Positions 33,280 through 42,200 of a stretch of 64,000 bases of DNA are shown piece by piece. Numbering within the stretch: the stretch's first letter is position 1; each line of letters begins with the position of its first letter. This DNA comes from Nibrella viscosa (GTDB taxonomy: Bacteria > Bacteroidota > Bacteroidia > Cytophagales > Spirosomataceae): contig NZ_BAABHB010000015.1 of the NCBI RefSeq assembly GCF_039541875.1, positions 1-64,000 of the forward strand, read 5' to 3'. The notes under the pieces are model-generated. The model was given only the letters and a program-made list of their open reading frames with translations, searched no databases and was not told the DNA's origin. Both the position numbers and the translations under genes were made by a program.

Positions 33280-34500
33280 TCATTTCATACCGAACAGGAA
33301 CCGGGTCACCTTAAAAGGGCGGATCAGCAGCAGATAGATGCCCACACATGCGACCAGGGATGTTAAACTCACGACCAGAAAACCATCGTACACCCCGAGC
33401 CCGGTTTTTGTCAGGATCTGATAGCCAATCAGCACAATAATCGTCTGGTGCAGAATATAGAACGGGTAGACGGCCTCATTTAATTTCGGCAGTATCGGCC
33501 GGTTAACATTCAGATAGCGATAGCCATACGCAATGGTAGCCAGCACCGACGAAACCATGAGACAGAGGCTGTTGGTGAAGAAGGTAAAATCGACCCAGAA
33601 CAACTCATCAATCTGCTGAGGAGTGTACCAGATTCGCATACCGTATAAGATAACGGTAAACACGAGGGTTGCCGCCAGAAAAATCCGGCGCTGGTCGGTC
33701 AGCACCTGCCAGAATGAACGCCGGCTAATAAGCACATAGCCAAACCAGAACAGCAGCAGATTCTCCACAAAATACGCCCAGTCGTTAACCAGCGCGTGCG
33801 TTTCGTCGGGGTAAAACGGACGCGTCAGGTACTGGCTGGCAATGATAGTCAGGCCCATCAGCCACAACGCACCACCGGGCCGGGCAATCAGGCGACCGAT
33901 ACGATCTGTAAAGCGCTGCCCACGTTCACCGCGAAACCAGCGAAACACCGGAATGCTGACGAGCGAGTACAGAAACAGATAGGCCACAAACCACAGGTGA
34001 TGCCAGCTAAAGGCTCCGCCCTTACCGCCGTCTTCGTAAGGTACAAAGTCAAAGACATTCGGGTAAAATTCGACATAGCTTCCGGCGAACCGATCCCGAA
34101 ATACCCACTCCGTGTAAATCTGGGGTGGTACAATCACAAACATGCCAAACACCAGCGGAAAGAACAGCCGCCTGGTACGCTCCCAGGCATATCGGCCAAA
34201 TGGGGAAGTAGGGATATCCCCCTTCGGTCGCCGGTTCAGGGCGAAGTAGGTGCCGGCGCCGGAGATGAAGAACAGCAGCGGCATCCGCCAGCGATGCAGC
34301 CACCGCATCACATTTTCAAAAACCAGACTGGTTTCGGTACTCTGGATATGCCAGCCCCAGCGAACATAAATCATACCCGTGTGGTAAAACAGCAGAGTCA
34401 GGATGGCGATGACCCGCAGCCAGTCGAGGTCGTAGCGACGGACGCTGGATAGAGGTAGAGGAGATGCTTCGGTTGGTGTGGGGCTTATTTGCGTTTGCAT
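33280..34500 (-). CDS. Acyltransferase 3 family membrane protein
   Basis: 406 residues with about 10-11 membrane segments. The N-terminal RRYDLDWLRVIAILTLLFYHTGMIY contains the usual Arg and catalytic-type His of acyltransferase-3 proteins, and FSWHHLWFVAYLFLYSL and FYILHQTIIVLIGY are further signatures. These proteins move acyl groups (acetyl, succinyl, etc.) onto periplasmic or surface glycans; the acceptor here is unknown (OPG modification protein type is possible). I chose ATG 34500, where the polar leader begins; the longer frame adds a non-conserved stretch. It follows the 7TM-AraC regulator by 113 bases on the same strand and might be its target. Confidence 0.9.
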   Translation of the reverse strand: MQTQISPTPTEASPLPLSSVRRYDLDWLRVIAILTLLFYHTGMIYVRWGWHIQSTETSLVFENVMRWLHRWRMPLLFFISGAGTYFALNRRPKGDIPTSPFGRYAWERTRRLFFPLVFGMFVIVPPQIYTEWVFRDRFAGSYVEFYPNVFDFVPYEDGGKGGAFSWHHLWFVAYLFLYSLVSIPVFRWFRGERGQRFTDRIGRLIARPGGALWLMGLTIIASQYLTRPFYPDETHALVNDWAYFVENLLLFWFGYVLISRRSFWQVLTDQRRIFLAATLVFTVILYGMRIWYTPQQIDELFWVDFTFFTNSLCLMVSSVLATIAYGYRYLNVNRPILPKLNEAVYPFYILHQTIIVLIGYQILTKTGLGVYDGFLVVSLTSLVACVGIYLLLIRPFKVTRFLFGMK

Positions 34501-34613
34501 TGGGTAAACGTGGTTTGGTTTTGATGGACCAAAAGTGGCAGGGCAAGCGCTTAAAACAGCCATTTTCCGATAATAACGAAGTTCGCGCCGACCGGGACGA
34601 AGAAGAAACAGCT

Positions 34614-35822
34614 TTACCCTCGGCCATTCACCTCCCGCCCCCGGCCCGAACCGTCGGACCGTCCCTGCCTGTACTGCGCCGGGGTCTGGCCTGTAATGCG
34701 TTTGAAGGCGGTATGAAATGCTGAGGTCGAATTATAGCCGACGCGTTCAGCTATTTCGTCGATCTTCAGGTTGGTCGTAGCCGGGTCCTGTAGTAGCTTC
34801 TGCGCTTCCTGCACCCGGTAGGTGGCCAGCAGATCGAAGAAGCTTTGGTTGAGCCGGTCGTTCAGCAGTTGAGAGAGGTGGTGCGATGAGGTGTTCAGCC
34901 GCTGCGCCAGTTTCGGCAGCGACAGGTCTGCTTCCAGGTACGGCTTTTCGCTGGTCATCAACCGGGTCAAGCCATTCATCACAGCTTCTTCTTTTTCCTC
35001 CGAAAGCGATGACTTTTCGTACTTCTTTCGCGGTTCCGGTGCGGTGGCGGGCTGAGGAGCTTCTTTGAAAAAGTCGGAGCCGCGCATGACCAGCAGACTG
35101 GTGGCGTAAATGGTGACGGTGGCGTAGCAGGCAATCAGGTAATCGCCGAGATCATTGTGAAACTGCGGCTTTACCAGCACGATGACCAGTGGAAACAGGA
35201 GAAACAATAACGAAAGGTTTCGCAATTGCGCCAGCCGGGTGGGCGTACGGCTCCAGAGTGTCTGATTTTCGCGCCGGAAAGCGTTCCGAATCGCCAGCAG
35301 CGACAGAATGGCATAAATCAGACAGCTCAACAGGGTTAGCTCGTTGATGTAATCACGCAGGCGGGTGAAATCTTCGGGCAAATACGGCTCGGAATGAATA
35401 AAGGAGAGTTCCGGGTGATAGGAGTTCAGGTAGGAGTTGTATTTGAACTCAACCGGCTGATATAACCAGGTTACGGCATTGAATACCCAGATAACAAACG
35501 GGATCAGATGCCATGCCCAGCGTTGAGGAAGTCGTTGCTGAAGCTTTGACGCAATAAAAAAGAAAAAAAGCGGACCTATCAGAAAATTAACCGGCTCGGA
35601 GAAGTCGACAAACGCCAGCAACCGGAACATGTAATTGGTGTAGCACAGAAAGATCTCTGCCGTAATCGCCGATAACCCCAGCATAAACCAGCCAAGGCAG
35701 CGATTGGAGACAAGTTTACCCCGACTCCCGGTCAGAAAGAATACGCCCAGGAACAAAGCCTGCGCCACCCCAACCAGGATAATCAGAGCGAACAAATCAA
35801 TGTGTACCGGCTGGAACTGCAT
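34614..35822 (-). CDS. AraC-family regulator with an N-terminal membrane domain
   Basis: 402 residues. The first ~245 residues form seven or so hydrophobic segments, starting FALIILVGVAQALFLGVFFL; the rest is cytoplasmic, with a low-complexity linker (PQPATAPEPRKKYEKSSLSEEKEE) and an AraC DNA-binding domain: LSLPKLAQRLNTSSHHLSQLLND and IDEIAERVGYNSTSAFHTAFK (the two helix-turn-helix motifs). It probably senses an external or membrane signal and controls nearby genes. The acyltransferase gene lies 113 bases downstream on the same strand. A second member of this architecture is at 61864-63057. Confidence 0.9.
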   Translation of the reverse strand: MQFQPVHIDLFALIILVGVAQALFLGVFFLTGSRGKLVSNRCLGWFMLGLSAITAEIFLCYTNYMFRLLAFVDFSEPVNFLIGPLFFFFIASKLQQRLPQRWAWHLIPFVIWVFNAVTWLYQPVEFKYNSYLNSYHPELSFIHSEPYLPEDFTRLRDYINELTLLSCLIYAILSLLAIRNAFRRENQTLWSRTPTRLAQLRNLSLLFLLFPLVIVLVKPQFHNDLGDYLIACYATVTIYATSLLVMRGSDFFKEAPQPATAPEPRKKYEKSSLSEEKEEAVMNGLTRLMTSEKPYLEADLSLPKLAQRLNTSSHHLSQLLNDRLNQSFFDLLATYRVQEAQKLLQDPATTNLKIDEIAERVGYNSTSAFHTAFKRITGQTPAQYRQGRSDGSGRGREVNGRG

Positions 35823-35842
35823 ACGTGGGCTAAGATACGAAA

Positions 35843-36009
35843 ATACCCCCAACCCCCTGAAGGGGCCGGGGGTATCTGCGCTCTGCTTGTCTGCGTTTGC
35901 AACGCGATACGGGTGAGGTTCGCATTGGTAATGCGATTAAAGGCTTTTGCTTGAGGTGATACTCGCGTCGCAGACGCTGACCTCGCCCGTCCCACGATAC
36001 AATCGCGGA
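35843..36009. repeat. Tandem three-base-loop hairpins with inverted spacer
   Basis: After a GC-rich hairpin (ATACCCCC...GGGGGTAT, 35843-35875), which could terminate sppA on the minus strand because TATTTT follows, come four small stem-loops: GCGTT-TGC-AACGC (near 35893), CGCATT-GGT-AATGCG (near 35920), GCGTC-GCA-GACGC (near 35965) and a CGAT-ACA-ATCG core inside GTCC...GGAC (35988-36009). The spacers ACGGGTGAGGT and ACCTCGCCCGT are inverted copies of each other (one mismatch), so the whole forms a nested symmetric unit. Confidence 0.75.
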
Positions 36010-36025
36010 CGAACAAGGCGAAAAA

Positions 36026-37795
36026 TTACCGGATTGTCAGTTCAAACGGCATTCGGGCCTGAATACCTTCCAGGTTTTTCAGCTTCTTCATGTACTTGAG
36101 GTACGGAGCTGCTTCGCCTAACTGGCTGTTGATGCGGGCTTCTTCTTCGTCGCTCAGGGTGTTGAAAAAGCGCTCCATAAAGCTGCGCTTCTCCGGAATA
36201 AACCGCAGGCGGTAATCGCCGTCTTTCAGGCCGGCGTCTTTGGCGGCCAGTTTTACAGCCTCGTCCAGGCCACCCAGTGCATCGATCAGACCGTTGGCTT
36301 TGGCCTGTTCGCCCGACCATACGCGGCCGGAAGCCAGCGCCTTCAGGCTATCGACCGACATTTTACGGCCCTGGGCCGCTTTGGTGGTAAATACATTGTA
36401 GGTTCGCTCCACACTTTGCTGAATGATATTCTTTTCAAACTCCGACATCTCGTGGGTTACCGAGGGGAAATCGGAATATTTGTTGGTCGTAACGCGGTCG
36501 TAGGTAATGCCCAGTTTTTCTTTAAAGAAGTTCTGCGCGTTGAACAGCATACCAAATACACCGATAGAACCGGTGATGGTATTCGGGTAAGCCACAATAC
36601 GCCGGCAACCCATAGCCATGTAATAGCCACCCGACGCGGCATAATCGGACATGGAGGCCACTACCGGCTTCACCTTGTTGGTCAGGGTAATTTCGCGCCA
36701 CATTACATCGGAGGCCAGCGCACTGCCCCCCGGCGAGTTGATACGCAGCACCACGGCTTTAACTTTATCGTCCAGCCGGGCTTTGCGGAGCTGCTCAGCT
36801 ACTTTGTCGGAGGCTATATTATCCCGGTCGTTGTCTTTGCCGGAAACAATCTCCCCTGACGCCACTATGACGGCAATGCGGTTGCGGCTGTTGCCATCCA
36901 GGACATATTTTTTGGCCTTGCCGTATTTGCCCAGCGAGATATAGTTAATCTTCTTGTCCCCGGCAATGTCCAGCTTTTGGCGCAATTCGTTTTCCACTTC
37001 GTCAAAGTAGGCAACGCGGGTCACCAGTTTAGCCCTCTGCGCATCAGCTGCGGTTTGAATGCTCAGGTTATCGGCCAGTTTTTGCAGATCGGCGAGTTGC
37101 AAGCCCCGGCTTCTGGCCACATTTGCCATAAAATGGTTGTTGAGAGAGTTCAGGAACGACGCCGTCTGTAACTTGTTAGGCTGGCTCATGTCTTCCCGGA
37201 TAAACGGCTCCACGGCGCTTTTAAACTCGCCTACTCTGAAGATCAGGGGCTTTACGCCCAGCTTGTCGAGGGTGCCTTTAAAGAACATATACTCGCCTTC
37301 CAGACCGTTCCATTCCAGGCTACCAATGGGATTGAGGTATATATTATCGGCGACAGACGCAACGTAATAGCCCTTCTCCGACATATTCTCCCCGTAAGCA
37401 TAGACAAACTTCTTCGACTGCTTGAAATCGATCAGGGCGTTGCGCACCTCTTCGAGCGAGGCCCAGCCGGCTTGTGGGGATTCCGTTTTCAGGTAAATGC
37501 CTTTGATGTTCGGGTCAGCTTTGGCGTTGGCCAGCGCTTTGCGTAGTTCTATAAGGCCCATGACGTTACCATCTGAGGTAAACGGCAGCAGTTCGGCAAA
37601 GGGGTTGTCTTCGCCGATTTCGCGGATGGGGTTATCCAGATCGAGTTTCAGGACGGATTTTTCGCTGACACTTACCTGCTTGTCGGAGGCCATCGAGATC
37701 ACCGACGCTATCCCAAACAGCAGCATAAAACTAATGAAGGAAAATAATAGCAGGCCGACAATAGTGGCCAGAACATATTTCAGAAACTGTCGCAT
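36026..37795 (-). CDS. sppA: Signal peptide peptidase SppA, 67K type
   Basis: 589 residues, membrane-anchored periplasmic serine protease that digests cleaved signal peptides. One N-terminal membrane segment (YVLATIVGLLLFSFISFMLLFGIASV) anchors two tandem SppA domains. The catalytic Lys is in the first half (VGEFKSAVEPFIREDMS) and the nucleophile Ser in the second (ASMSDYAASGGYYMA), as in E. coli SppA. RINSPGGSALASDVMWREI precedes the Ser. It has a TAnnTTTG box upstream at 37833. Confidence 0.94.
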   Translation of the reverse strand: MRQFLKYVLATIVGLLLFSFISFMLLFGIASVISMASDKQVSVSEKSVLKLDLDNPIREIGEDNPFAELLPFTSDGNVMGLIELRKALANAKADPNIKGIYLKTESPQAGWASLEEVRNALIDFKQSKKFVYAYGENMSEKGYYVASVADNIYLNPIGSLEWNGLEGEYMFFKGTLDKLGVKPLIFRVGEFKSAVEPFIREDMSQPNKLQTASFLNSLNNHFMANVARSRGLQLADLQKLADNLSIQTAADAQRAKLVTRVAYFDEVENELRQKLDIAGDKKINYISLGKYGKAKKYVLDGNSRNRIAVIVASGEIVSGKDNDRDNIASDKVAEQLRKARLDDKVKAVVLRINSPGGSALASDVMWREITLTNKVKPVVASMSDYAASGGYYMAMGCRRIVAYPNTITGSIGVFGMLFNAQNFFKEKLGITYDRVTTNKYSDFPSVTHEMSEFEKNIIQQSVERTYNVFTTKAAQGRKMSVDSLKALASGRVWSGEQAKANGLIDALGGLDEAVKLAAKDAGLKDGDYRLRFIPEKRSFMERFFNTLSDEEEARINSQLGEAAPYLKYMKKLKNLEGIQARMPFELTIR

Positions 37796-37832
37796 GAAGG
37801 GTATTTACAAGAATATGATACTTAGGCAGTAA

Positions 37833-37840
37833 CAAATTTA
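37833..37840 (-). promoter_or_regulatory. Probable -7 box for sppA
   Basis: TAAATTTG on the minus strand, about 38 bases before the ATG. No -33 TTG at the usual spacing. Confidence 0.4.
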
Positions 37841-37925
37841 ACTGATAAAAGTACTCCCGGACCGGAAAAGTGTTAAAAGTGCAGAAAGAGGGATGAAAGG
37901 TTCTGTTACGGGGTGGAGAAAGACT

Positions 37926-37976
37926 AAAAAAACAAGAGGCAGGTTACCGCCAGGCCCTGACAGCGCAACCCACCTC
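37926..37976 (-). terminator. Terminator of ppa
   Basis: Minus strand: GAGGTGGGTT / AACCTGCCTC pair (10 bases with G-U pairs) around a 21-base loop, then TTGTTTTTTT. It lies just after the ppa stop. Confidence 0.75.
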
Positions 37977-37998
37977 CTGCAATCCTGATACGCTAAAC

Positions 37999-38634
37999 TT
38001 ACAAAGAAAGCTGCGCGTAATCGTCCATAGCGGTCCGGATCACCTCTAGTGCTTCTTCCCGGCCATAGACATTGGCCAGTTCCATCACCGCCGGCTCGTC
38101 GGGCAGGTTTTTATAGGTCAGAAAATAGTGGCGTAGCCGTTTTACCACCATTTCGGGTAACTGGCTCAGTTCTGTAAACTGCTGGTACATGGAGTCGCCC
38201 TTGAGTACCGCAATAATTTTGTCGTCGGCTTCGCCTTTATCGATCAGCCGGAAGCCGCCGATAGGAATAGCCTGCAGAATAATGTCGCCGTGGGTGATTT
38301 CGCGCTCCGTCAGCACACAGATATCCACCGGGTCACCGTCTCCTTTTTCAACTCGCTTTCCCGCTTTCTCAGAAGCCAGCCGGGCAATACCGTCGCCACA
38401 GTAGGTTTGCGGCACAAAGCCGTATAGCGCCGGAATAATATTGGAGTACTGCTGCGGCCGGTCAATTTTCAGGTAACCGGTTTCTTTGTCGATCTCATAC
38501 TTGACCGTATCGGTCGGTACAATTTCGATGAAGGCGGTCACAATATCCGGGGCTTTGTCGCCGGGAGATATGCCGTGCCAGGGGTGTGCTTTGGAAGTAG
38601 TCTTTGCCATTCGTTCAACAAATTCGCTGAGCAT
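37999..38634 (-). CDS. ppa: Family I inorganic pyrophosphatase
   Basis: 211 residues, cytoplasmic Mg-dependent enzyme that hydrolyses pyrophosphate and so drives biosynthesis. Family signature: AHPWHGISPGDKAPDIVTAFIEI at the front, VKYEIDKETGYLKIDRP, then the metal-binding GDGDPVDICVLTER (D-x-D-P-x-D). It starts at ATG 38634 or at ATG 38610 eight codons later (MAKTTSKAHPWHG); I keep the longer one because a TAACTTTA box lies 15 bases before it. Confidence 0.93.
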   Translation of the reverse strand: MLSEFVERMAKTTSKAHPWHGISPGDKAPDIVTAFIEIVPTDTVKYEIDKETGYLKIDRPQQYSNIIPALYGFVPQTYCGDGIARLASEKAGKRVEKGDGDPVDICVLTEREITHGDIILQAIPIGGFRLIDKGEADDKIIAVLKGDSMYQQFTELSQLPEMVVKRLRHYFLTYKNLPDEPAVMELANVYGREEALEVIRTAMDDYAQLSL

Positions 38635-38654
38635 TCGTCAAGTTGGATAAAGTT

Positions 38655-38691
38655 AAAAATAAAAGGTCATGTCAGACGTACTGACATGACC
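38655..38691 (-). terminator. Terminator of the GT2 gene
   Basis: Perfect 11-base stem GGTCATGTCAG / CTGACATGACC with five-base loop; on the minus strand TTTTATTTTT follows. Confidence 0.85.
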
Positions 38692-38715
38692 GTATAAAAA
38701 TACAGACGGGCAAAA

Positions 38716-39702
38716 TTACACGGAAATCTTGTCGGAAAAACCTATTTTCTCGGCAATCAGGTAATCGCCCGTTTTGTTGGAGTTCTGCCGCACCAGCATT
38801 TCGCCGACAAATCCGGCCAGAAATAATTGTACACCCAGGATAATGGCTACCAGGGCAAAAAAGAACAGCGGATTGTCGGTTACGTTCCGGTAGCGCAGCC
38901 CCTGGGCAATATTATACAGCTTCTCGCCTAAGAGCCATAGGGAAATTACCGTACCGATAAAGAACGAGAGTGTACCAAACCCACCAAAAAAGTGCATGGG
39001 TCGCCGGCTGAATTTCTGCACAAAGGCAATAACCAGGATGTCCAGAAAGCCGTTGATGAAGCGATCCAGCCCAAATTTGGTCGTACCATATTTACGGGCA
39101 CGGTGCTGTACTACTTTCTCACCAATGCGGCTGAAGCCGTTCCATTTAGCTACCATCGGCAGGTTGCGGTGCATTTCGCCGTAGAGGTTCATCGATTTGA
39201 CCACCGGCAGCCGGTATGCTTTCAGGCCGCAGTTAAAATCATGCAGGTGTACCCCCGATACCCAGCGCGAGACGGCATTGAAGAGCTTGGTCGGCAGGGT
39301 TTTGCTGAGGGGGTCGTAGCGTTTCTGCTTCCAGCCCGATACCAGATCGTAGCCGTCTTCGGTCACCATCCGGTACAGTTCCGGTATTTCGTCGGGGCTA
39401 TCCTGTAGGTCGGCATCCATGGTAATGACCACGTTCCCCTTAGCCGACTGAAAACCCGTTTGCAGGGCAGCCGTTTTGCCGTAGTTCCGGCCGAAGCGAA
39501 TGGCCCGCACGTTGGGGTTAATACCCGACAGGTGCTCGATCACCGCCCAGGAGCGGTCCCGGCTGCCATCGTCGATAAACAGGATTTCGTAGGTATAATG
39601 GTGTTCCGTCATTACCCGAACGATCCAGTCGTGGAGTTCGGGTAACGATTCCTCTTCGTTCAGGAGGGGGATCAGCACCGATATGTCAAGCTGCTCGGCC
39701 AT
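38716..39702 (-). CDS. GT2 glycosyltransferase with membrane tail (dolichol-phosphate mannosyltransferase/GtrB-like)
   Basis: 328 residues. The GT-A catalytic domain begins DISVLIPLLNEEESLPELHDWI, has the metal-binding ITMDADLQDSPDEIPELY and the acceptor loop DFNCGLKAYR; two membrane helices close the protein (FGGFGTLSFFIGTVISLWLL and PLFFFALVAIILGVQLFLAGFVGEML). This arrangement is typical of enzymes that load a sugar on undecaprenyl or dolichyl phosphate for later transfer outside. The sugar is not readable. It has its own terminator. Confidence 0.92.
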   Translation of the reverse strand: MAEQLDISVLIPLLNEEESLPELHDWIVRVMTEHHYTYEILFIDDGSRDRSWAVIEHLSGINPNVRAIRFGRNYGKTAALQTGFQSAKGNVVITMDADLQDSPDEIPELYRMVTEDGYDLVSGWKQKRYDPLSKTLPTKLFNAVSRWVSGVHLHDFNCGLKAYRLPVVKSMNLYGEMHRNLPMVAKWNGFSRIGEKVVQHRARKYGTTKFGLDRFINGFLDILVIAFVQKFSRRPMHFFGGFGTLSFFIGTVISLWLLGEKLYNIAQGLRYRNVTDNPLFFFALVAIILGVQLFLAGFVGEMLVRQNSNKTGDYLIAEKIGFSDKISV

Positions 39703-39804
39703 GCCAGTTTAGGGTATCCGAAGACCTGTTAACGTATAAAAGCTGGTTGCTCAGATAGTAAACAATATTTAAACGCAAAGTACACAAAGGTTCGCGCAAA
39801 GATG

Positions 39805-40503
39805 TCAGAAAATCAGGTAAAAGTCTGTCAGCAACGCCCGAAATGGTTGGGTGTACGTTCGGCCATCCGGCTCGTAAATGTCCAGCGTTTCATCAACCAC
39901 GTTCCCTTCCTGATACGCAAAGCCGGTAATGAGCCGGAATACCGGTTTGCGAACATGGTGGCGCAGGTGCAGCCGCCGGAACGGCTTTAGCCCAACCGTT
40001 GCCGCCTGCCGGGCCAACTGACCCGCTTCGTAGGGCGGCAGCAATATCCACCACTGCCCGTCCTGCTTCAGTAACCGCACCACGGCCTCAATCAGTTCCG
40101 TACCCGGCAGATCGTCCGTATGCAGTGCCCGGTTCACAGCCGCATCGGGCGAGCGGAGGTGGTTGGTGTAGAACGGGGGATTGGTGAGAATGCGATCGTA
40201 GACCCTGGCCGGCGCAAACGCCTGAACCCTGCTTTGCACCACCCATACCCGTTCGGTAAAGGAACTGGCGGCTACATTCTCCCGGGCTTGCTGAGCAGCA
40301 GCTTCGTCAATCTCCACGGCATCGATCAGGGCAGTTTCGTTCCGCTGGGCCGCCATGAGTGCCAGCAGGCCCGTGCCGGTGCCAATATCCAGAATCCGGC
40401 CCCCCACACCCACATCGGCATACGCGCCCAATACGCACGCATCCGTACAGACCTTCATGGCCGTGCGGTCCTGCCGGATGGTGAATTGTTTGAAGCGAAA
40501 CAT
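39805..40503 (-). CDS. TrmN6/YfiC-like tRNA1(Val) adenine-37 N6-methyltransferase
   Basis: 232 residues, cytoplasmic SAM-dependent methylase that probably acts on A37 of tRNA1(Val). The SAM site is LDIGTGTGLLALMAAQ, the acidic second strand is DAVEIDEAAAQQ, and the catalytic adenine-N6 motif is ILTNPPFYTNH (NPPF). The N-terminal start FRFKQFTIRQDRTAMKVCTDACVLGA is the family's typical opening. Its ATG abuts the repeat that fills the gap to RNase H. Confidence 0.88.
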   Translation of the reverse strand: MFRFKQFTIRQDRTAMKVCTDACVLGAYADVGVGGRILDIGTGTGLLALMAAQRNETALIDAVEIDEAAAQQARENVAASSFTERVWVVQSRVQAFAPARVYDRILTNPPFYTNHLRSPDAAVNRALHTDDLPGTELIEAVVRLLKQDGQWWILLPPYEAGQLARQAATVGLKPFRRLHLRHHVRKPVFRLITGFAYQEGNVVDETLDIYEPDGRTYTQPFRALLTDFYLIF

Positions 40504-40608
40504 AAAGGAGTTAAGAGTGATGAGTTACGAGTTAAGAATTAAAACGTCGGCTTATGATAACGTTTGGTGCGTCAGCTAACGCATTAGTCTTTAACTCATA
40601 ATTCCTTT
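40504..40608. repeat. GAGTTA-type imperfect inverted repeat between trmN6-like and rnhA
   Basis: Left AAAGGAGTTAAG...GATGAGTTACGAGTTAAG and right TTAACTCATAATTCCTTT are imperfect inverted copies with GAGTTA-like units. The centre contains small pairings (AACGTCGG...AACGTT). The RNase H stop codon lies at its right edge. It resembles the other junction repeats in position but not in sequence. Confidence 0.5.
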
Positions 40609-41240
40609 CATTTTCTTCCAAAATCTGCCGGATTTTCCCCCCAATGTGTTGTTTCCCATTTGAGGATGGGGTTGGCGAAGCGGTGGGTTTGCAGCCATTT
40701 TTCGGCGCGGGCGAGCAGGTCGAACAGTTCCTGATTGCGGGGGGTGGGGTCGAGTTTGGTATTGGCTTTCTTTTTCTGGACCCAGCCGATGGCGGTGCGG
40801 GAGTCGGAATAGATGGGAATATTGCTGTGCTTCTGGTCCAGCAGGGCCAGGGCGTGAACAATAGCCAGAAACTCGCCGATGTTGTTGGTGCCGTCGGCGT
40901 AAGGACCCATCCGGAAGATGGTTTGTTTGGTGGGCAGGTAAATGCCCTGGTACTCCATATCGCCGGTGGCAGTGTTCCAGGCGGCATCCACCACTACGCT
41001 GTCGGGTATGGGCTTGCCAACAATACCGGGTAACTTGCCCTGTGTGCCGGCTTTCTGCGGTGCGCCAATGTGCAGGTGAGGCTTTTCGGAAAGGGCTTTT
41101 TCGGCCAGGCTGCGGCTCTCGAACGATTTGTAGAGGGCTCCGTTAAACCCTTCGATCTGGGCCTGGCAGTCGGCCCAGCTATCGTACACGCCTGGTTGCT
41201 TCCCTTTCCAGACGACGTAATATTTTGGCGATTTGGCCAT
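40608..41240 (-). CDS. rnhA: Ribonuclease H with viroplasmin domain
   Basis: 210 residues, cytoplasmic nuclease for RNA in RNA:DNA hybrids. Residues 5-50 are a viroplasmin/RNase H1 N-terminal hybrid-binding domain (KYYVVWKGKQPGVYDSWADCQAQIEGFNGALYKSF in two pieces). The catalytic domain shows VVDAAWN (first Asp), GTNNIGEFLAIVHAL (Glu), IYSDSRTAI (Asp) and a late WGENPADFG (Asp). That DEDD set suggests activity is retained. A TAACTTTG box lies about 25 bases upstream, and an AAGGAGT site directly before the ATG. Confidence 0.92.
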   Translation of the reverse strand: MAKSPKYYVVWKGKQPGVYDSWADCQAQIEGFNGALYKSFESRSLAEKALSEKPHLHIGAPQKAGTQGKLPGIVGKPIPDSVVVDAAWNTATGDMEYQGIYLPTKQTIFRMGPYADGTNNIGEFLAIVHALALLDQKHSNIPIYSDSRTAIGWVQKKKANTKLDPTPRNQELFDLLARAEKWLQTHRFANPILKWETTHWGENPADFGRK

Positions 41241-41263
41241 GTACTCCTTGCTTGCTCAGGGGG

Positions 41264-41271
41264 CAAAGTTA
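41264..41271 (-). promoter_or_regulatory. Probable -7 box for rnhA
   Basis: TAACTTTG on the minus strand, a perfect TAnnTTTG, 23 bases before the start codon. Confidence 0.4.
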
Positions 41272-41294
41272 CAGTTTTCACCGCTCAGAAGCAG

Positions 41295-42200
41295 CTATCG
41301 CTTCCGGTAAACGCACTGTGTGTTATCCGATGCGCGGTAATAAGACTTGTAGTTCAGCGCCTTCGGATCGGTGCAGCCTTTCAGGTTCAGCAGCTCTACT
41401 TTGCGAAAGTCGATGGCGTGGCTCTCACTCTGGAGAGCAATGTAGCCTTCTGCCAAAAGCGTATTGTCTTTTTTGATCCAGTAGTCGGGGTTGGGCACAT
41501 GAGCCTGGACGAAGTCGTATTGCTTGCTGACGTAGCCGCCCCCGATGCGTGGTTTTTCGTAAGTAAGTACCGTATCACCGGCAATAATGTGGTGAATGAT
41601 GGAGTCACCAAGCACCAGCGCTTCTACCGTTACCCACTGGTCCCCGTCGTAGGTTTTTGAATCGGAGTCAATGCAGTGGGCCGGGTTTACTTTTCCATTC
41701 ATCTCCACAATGGTACCGGGGGTACACAGGTTGGCGGTATGCCGTTCGCCTTTCCCTAAACCGCCCAGCAGTTGGATCTCCAGTGAGATCGGAAAATCCT
41801 GGTCCTTACCCAGGCTTTGCGCCGACTGCGAGTGAATCATCACTCCGCTGTTCCGGTTGTTCCAGGTGGCTCCGCCCGGTAGCTGGTTGCCGATAAACCG
41901 GTACTCAAACCGCAGCAGGTAGTAGGAATAAGGCTTTTTGTAGTAGATGTGGCCATACTTATTGTCGAAATTCTGGTACTGATCATACGCAATCCGCAGC
42001 ATCCCGTTCTCGACCCGGAACGTGTTTTTGTAGTTCTCGTTCAACGCGTGACCGGCAATCTTGATGTCCCAGCCGCTCAGGTCTTTGCCGTTGTACAACT
42101 GAATCCACTCCTGGCGGGAGGGGTTGTTTTGGGCGAGGGAGGGGAGACAGGCGATAAGGAGTAAAGAGAAAAGGAGAAGGGGTATAATGAATAGTTTCAT
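41295..42200 (-). CDS. DUF1080 (3-keto-disaccharide hydrolase) family secreted protein
   Basis: 301 residues. MKLFIIPLLLFSLLLIACLPSLAQ is a signal peptide (lipobox possible at LLIAC). The body is the concanavalin-like DUF1080 fold: IQLYNGKDLSGWDI, a jelly-roll with NSGVMIHSQS, ISLEIQLLG and YIALQSESHAIDFRKVELLNL at the end. Some members hydrolyse 3-keto-glycosides. It ends in a Cys-rich CTDPKALNYKSYYRASDNTQC tail not shared by the other two DUF1080 proteins here. Chosen start is ATG 42200; the longer frame adds MPKPPVFP. Confidence 0.85.
   Translation of the reverse strand: MKLFIIPLLLFSLLLIACLPSLAQNNPSRQEWIQLYNGKDLSGWDIKIAGHALNENYKNTFRVENGMLRIAYDQYQNFDNKYGHIYYKKPYSYYLLRFEYRFIGNQLPGGATWNNRNSGVMIHSQSAQSLGKDQDFPISLEIQLLGGLGKGERHTANLCTPGTIVEMNGKVNPAHCIDSDSKTYDGDQWVTVEALVLGDSIIHHIIAGDTVLTYEKPRIGGGYVSKQYDFVQAHVPNPDYWIKKDNTLLAEGYIALQSESHAIDFRKVELLNLKGCTDPKALNYKSYYRASDNTQCVYRKR

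Noticed and set aside
35890..36009. Tandem hairpins considered as a CRISPR array
   Set aside because: Repeats are not identical or evenly spaced, no spacers, and no cas genes; they fit a symmetric hairpin element better.
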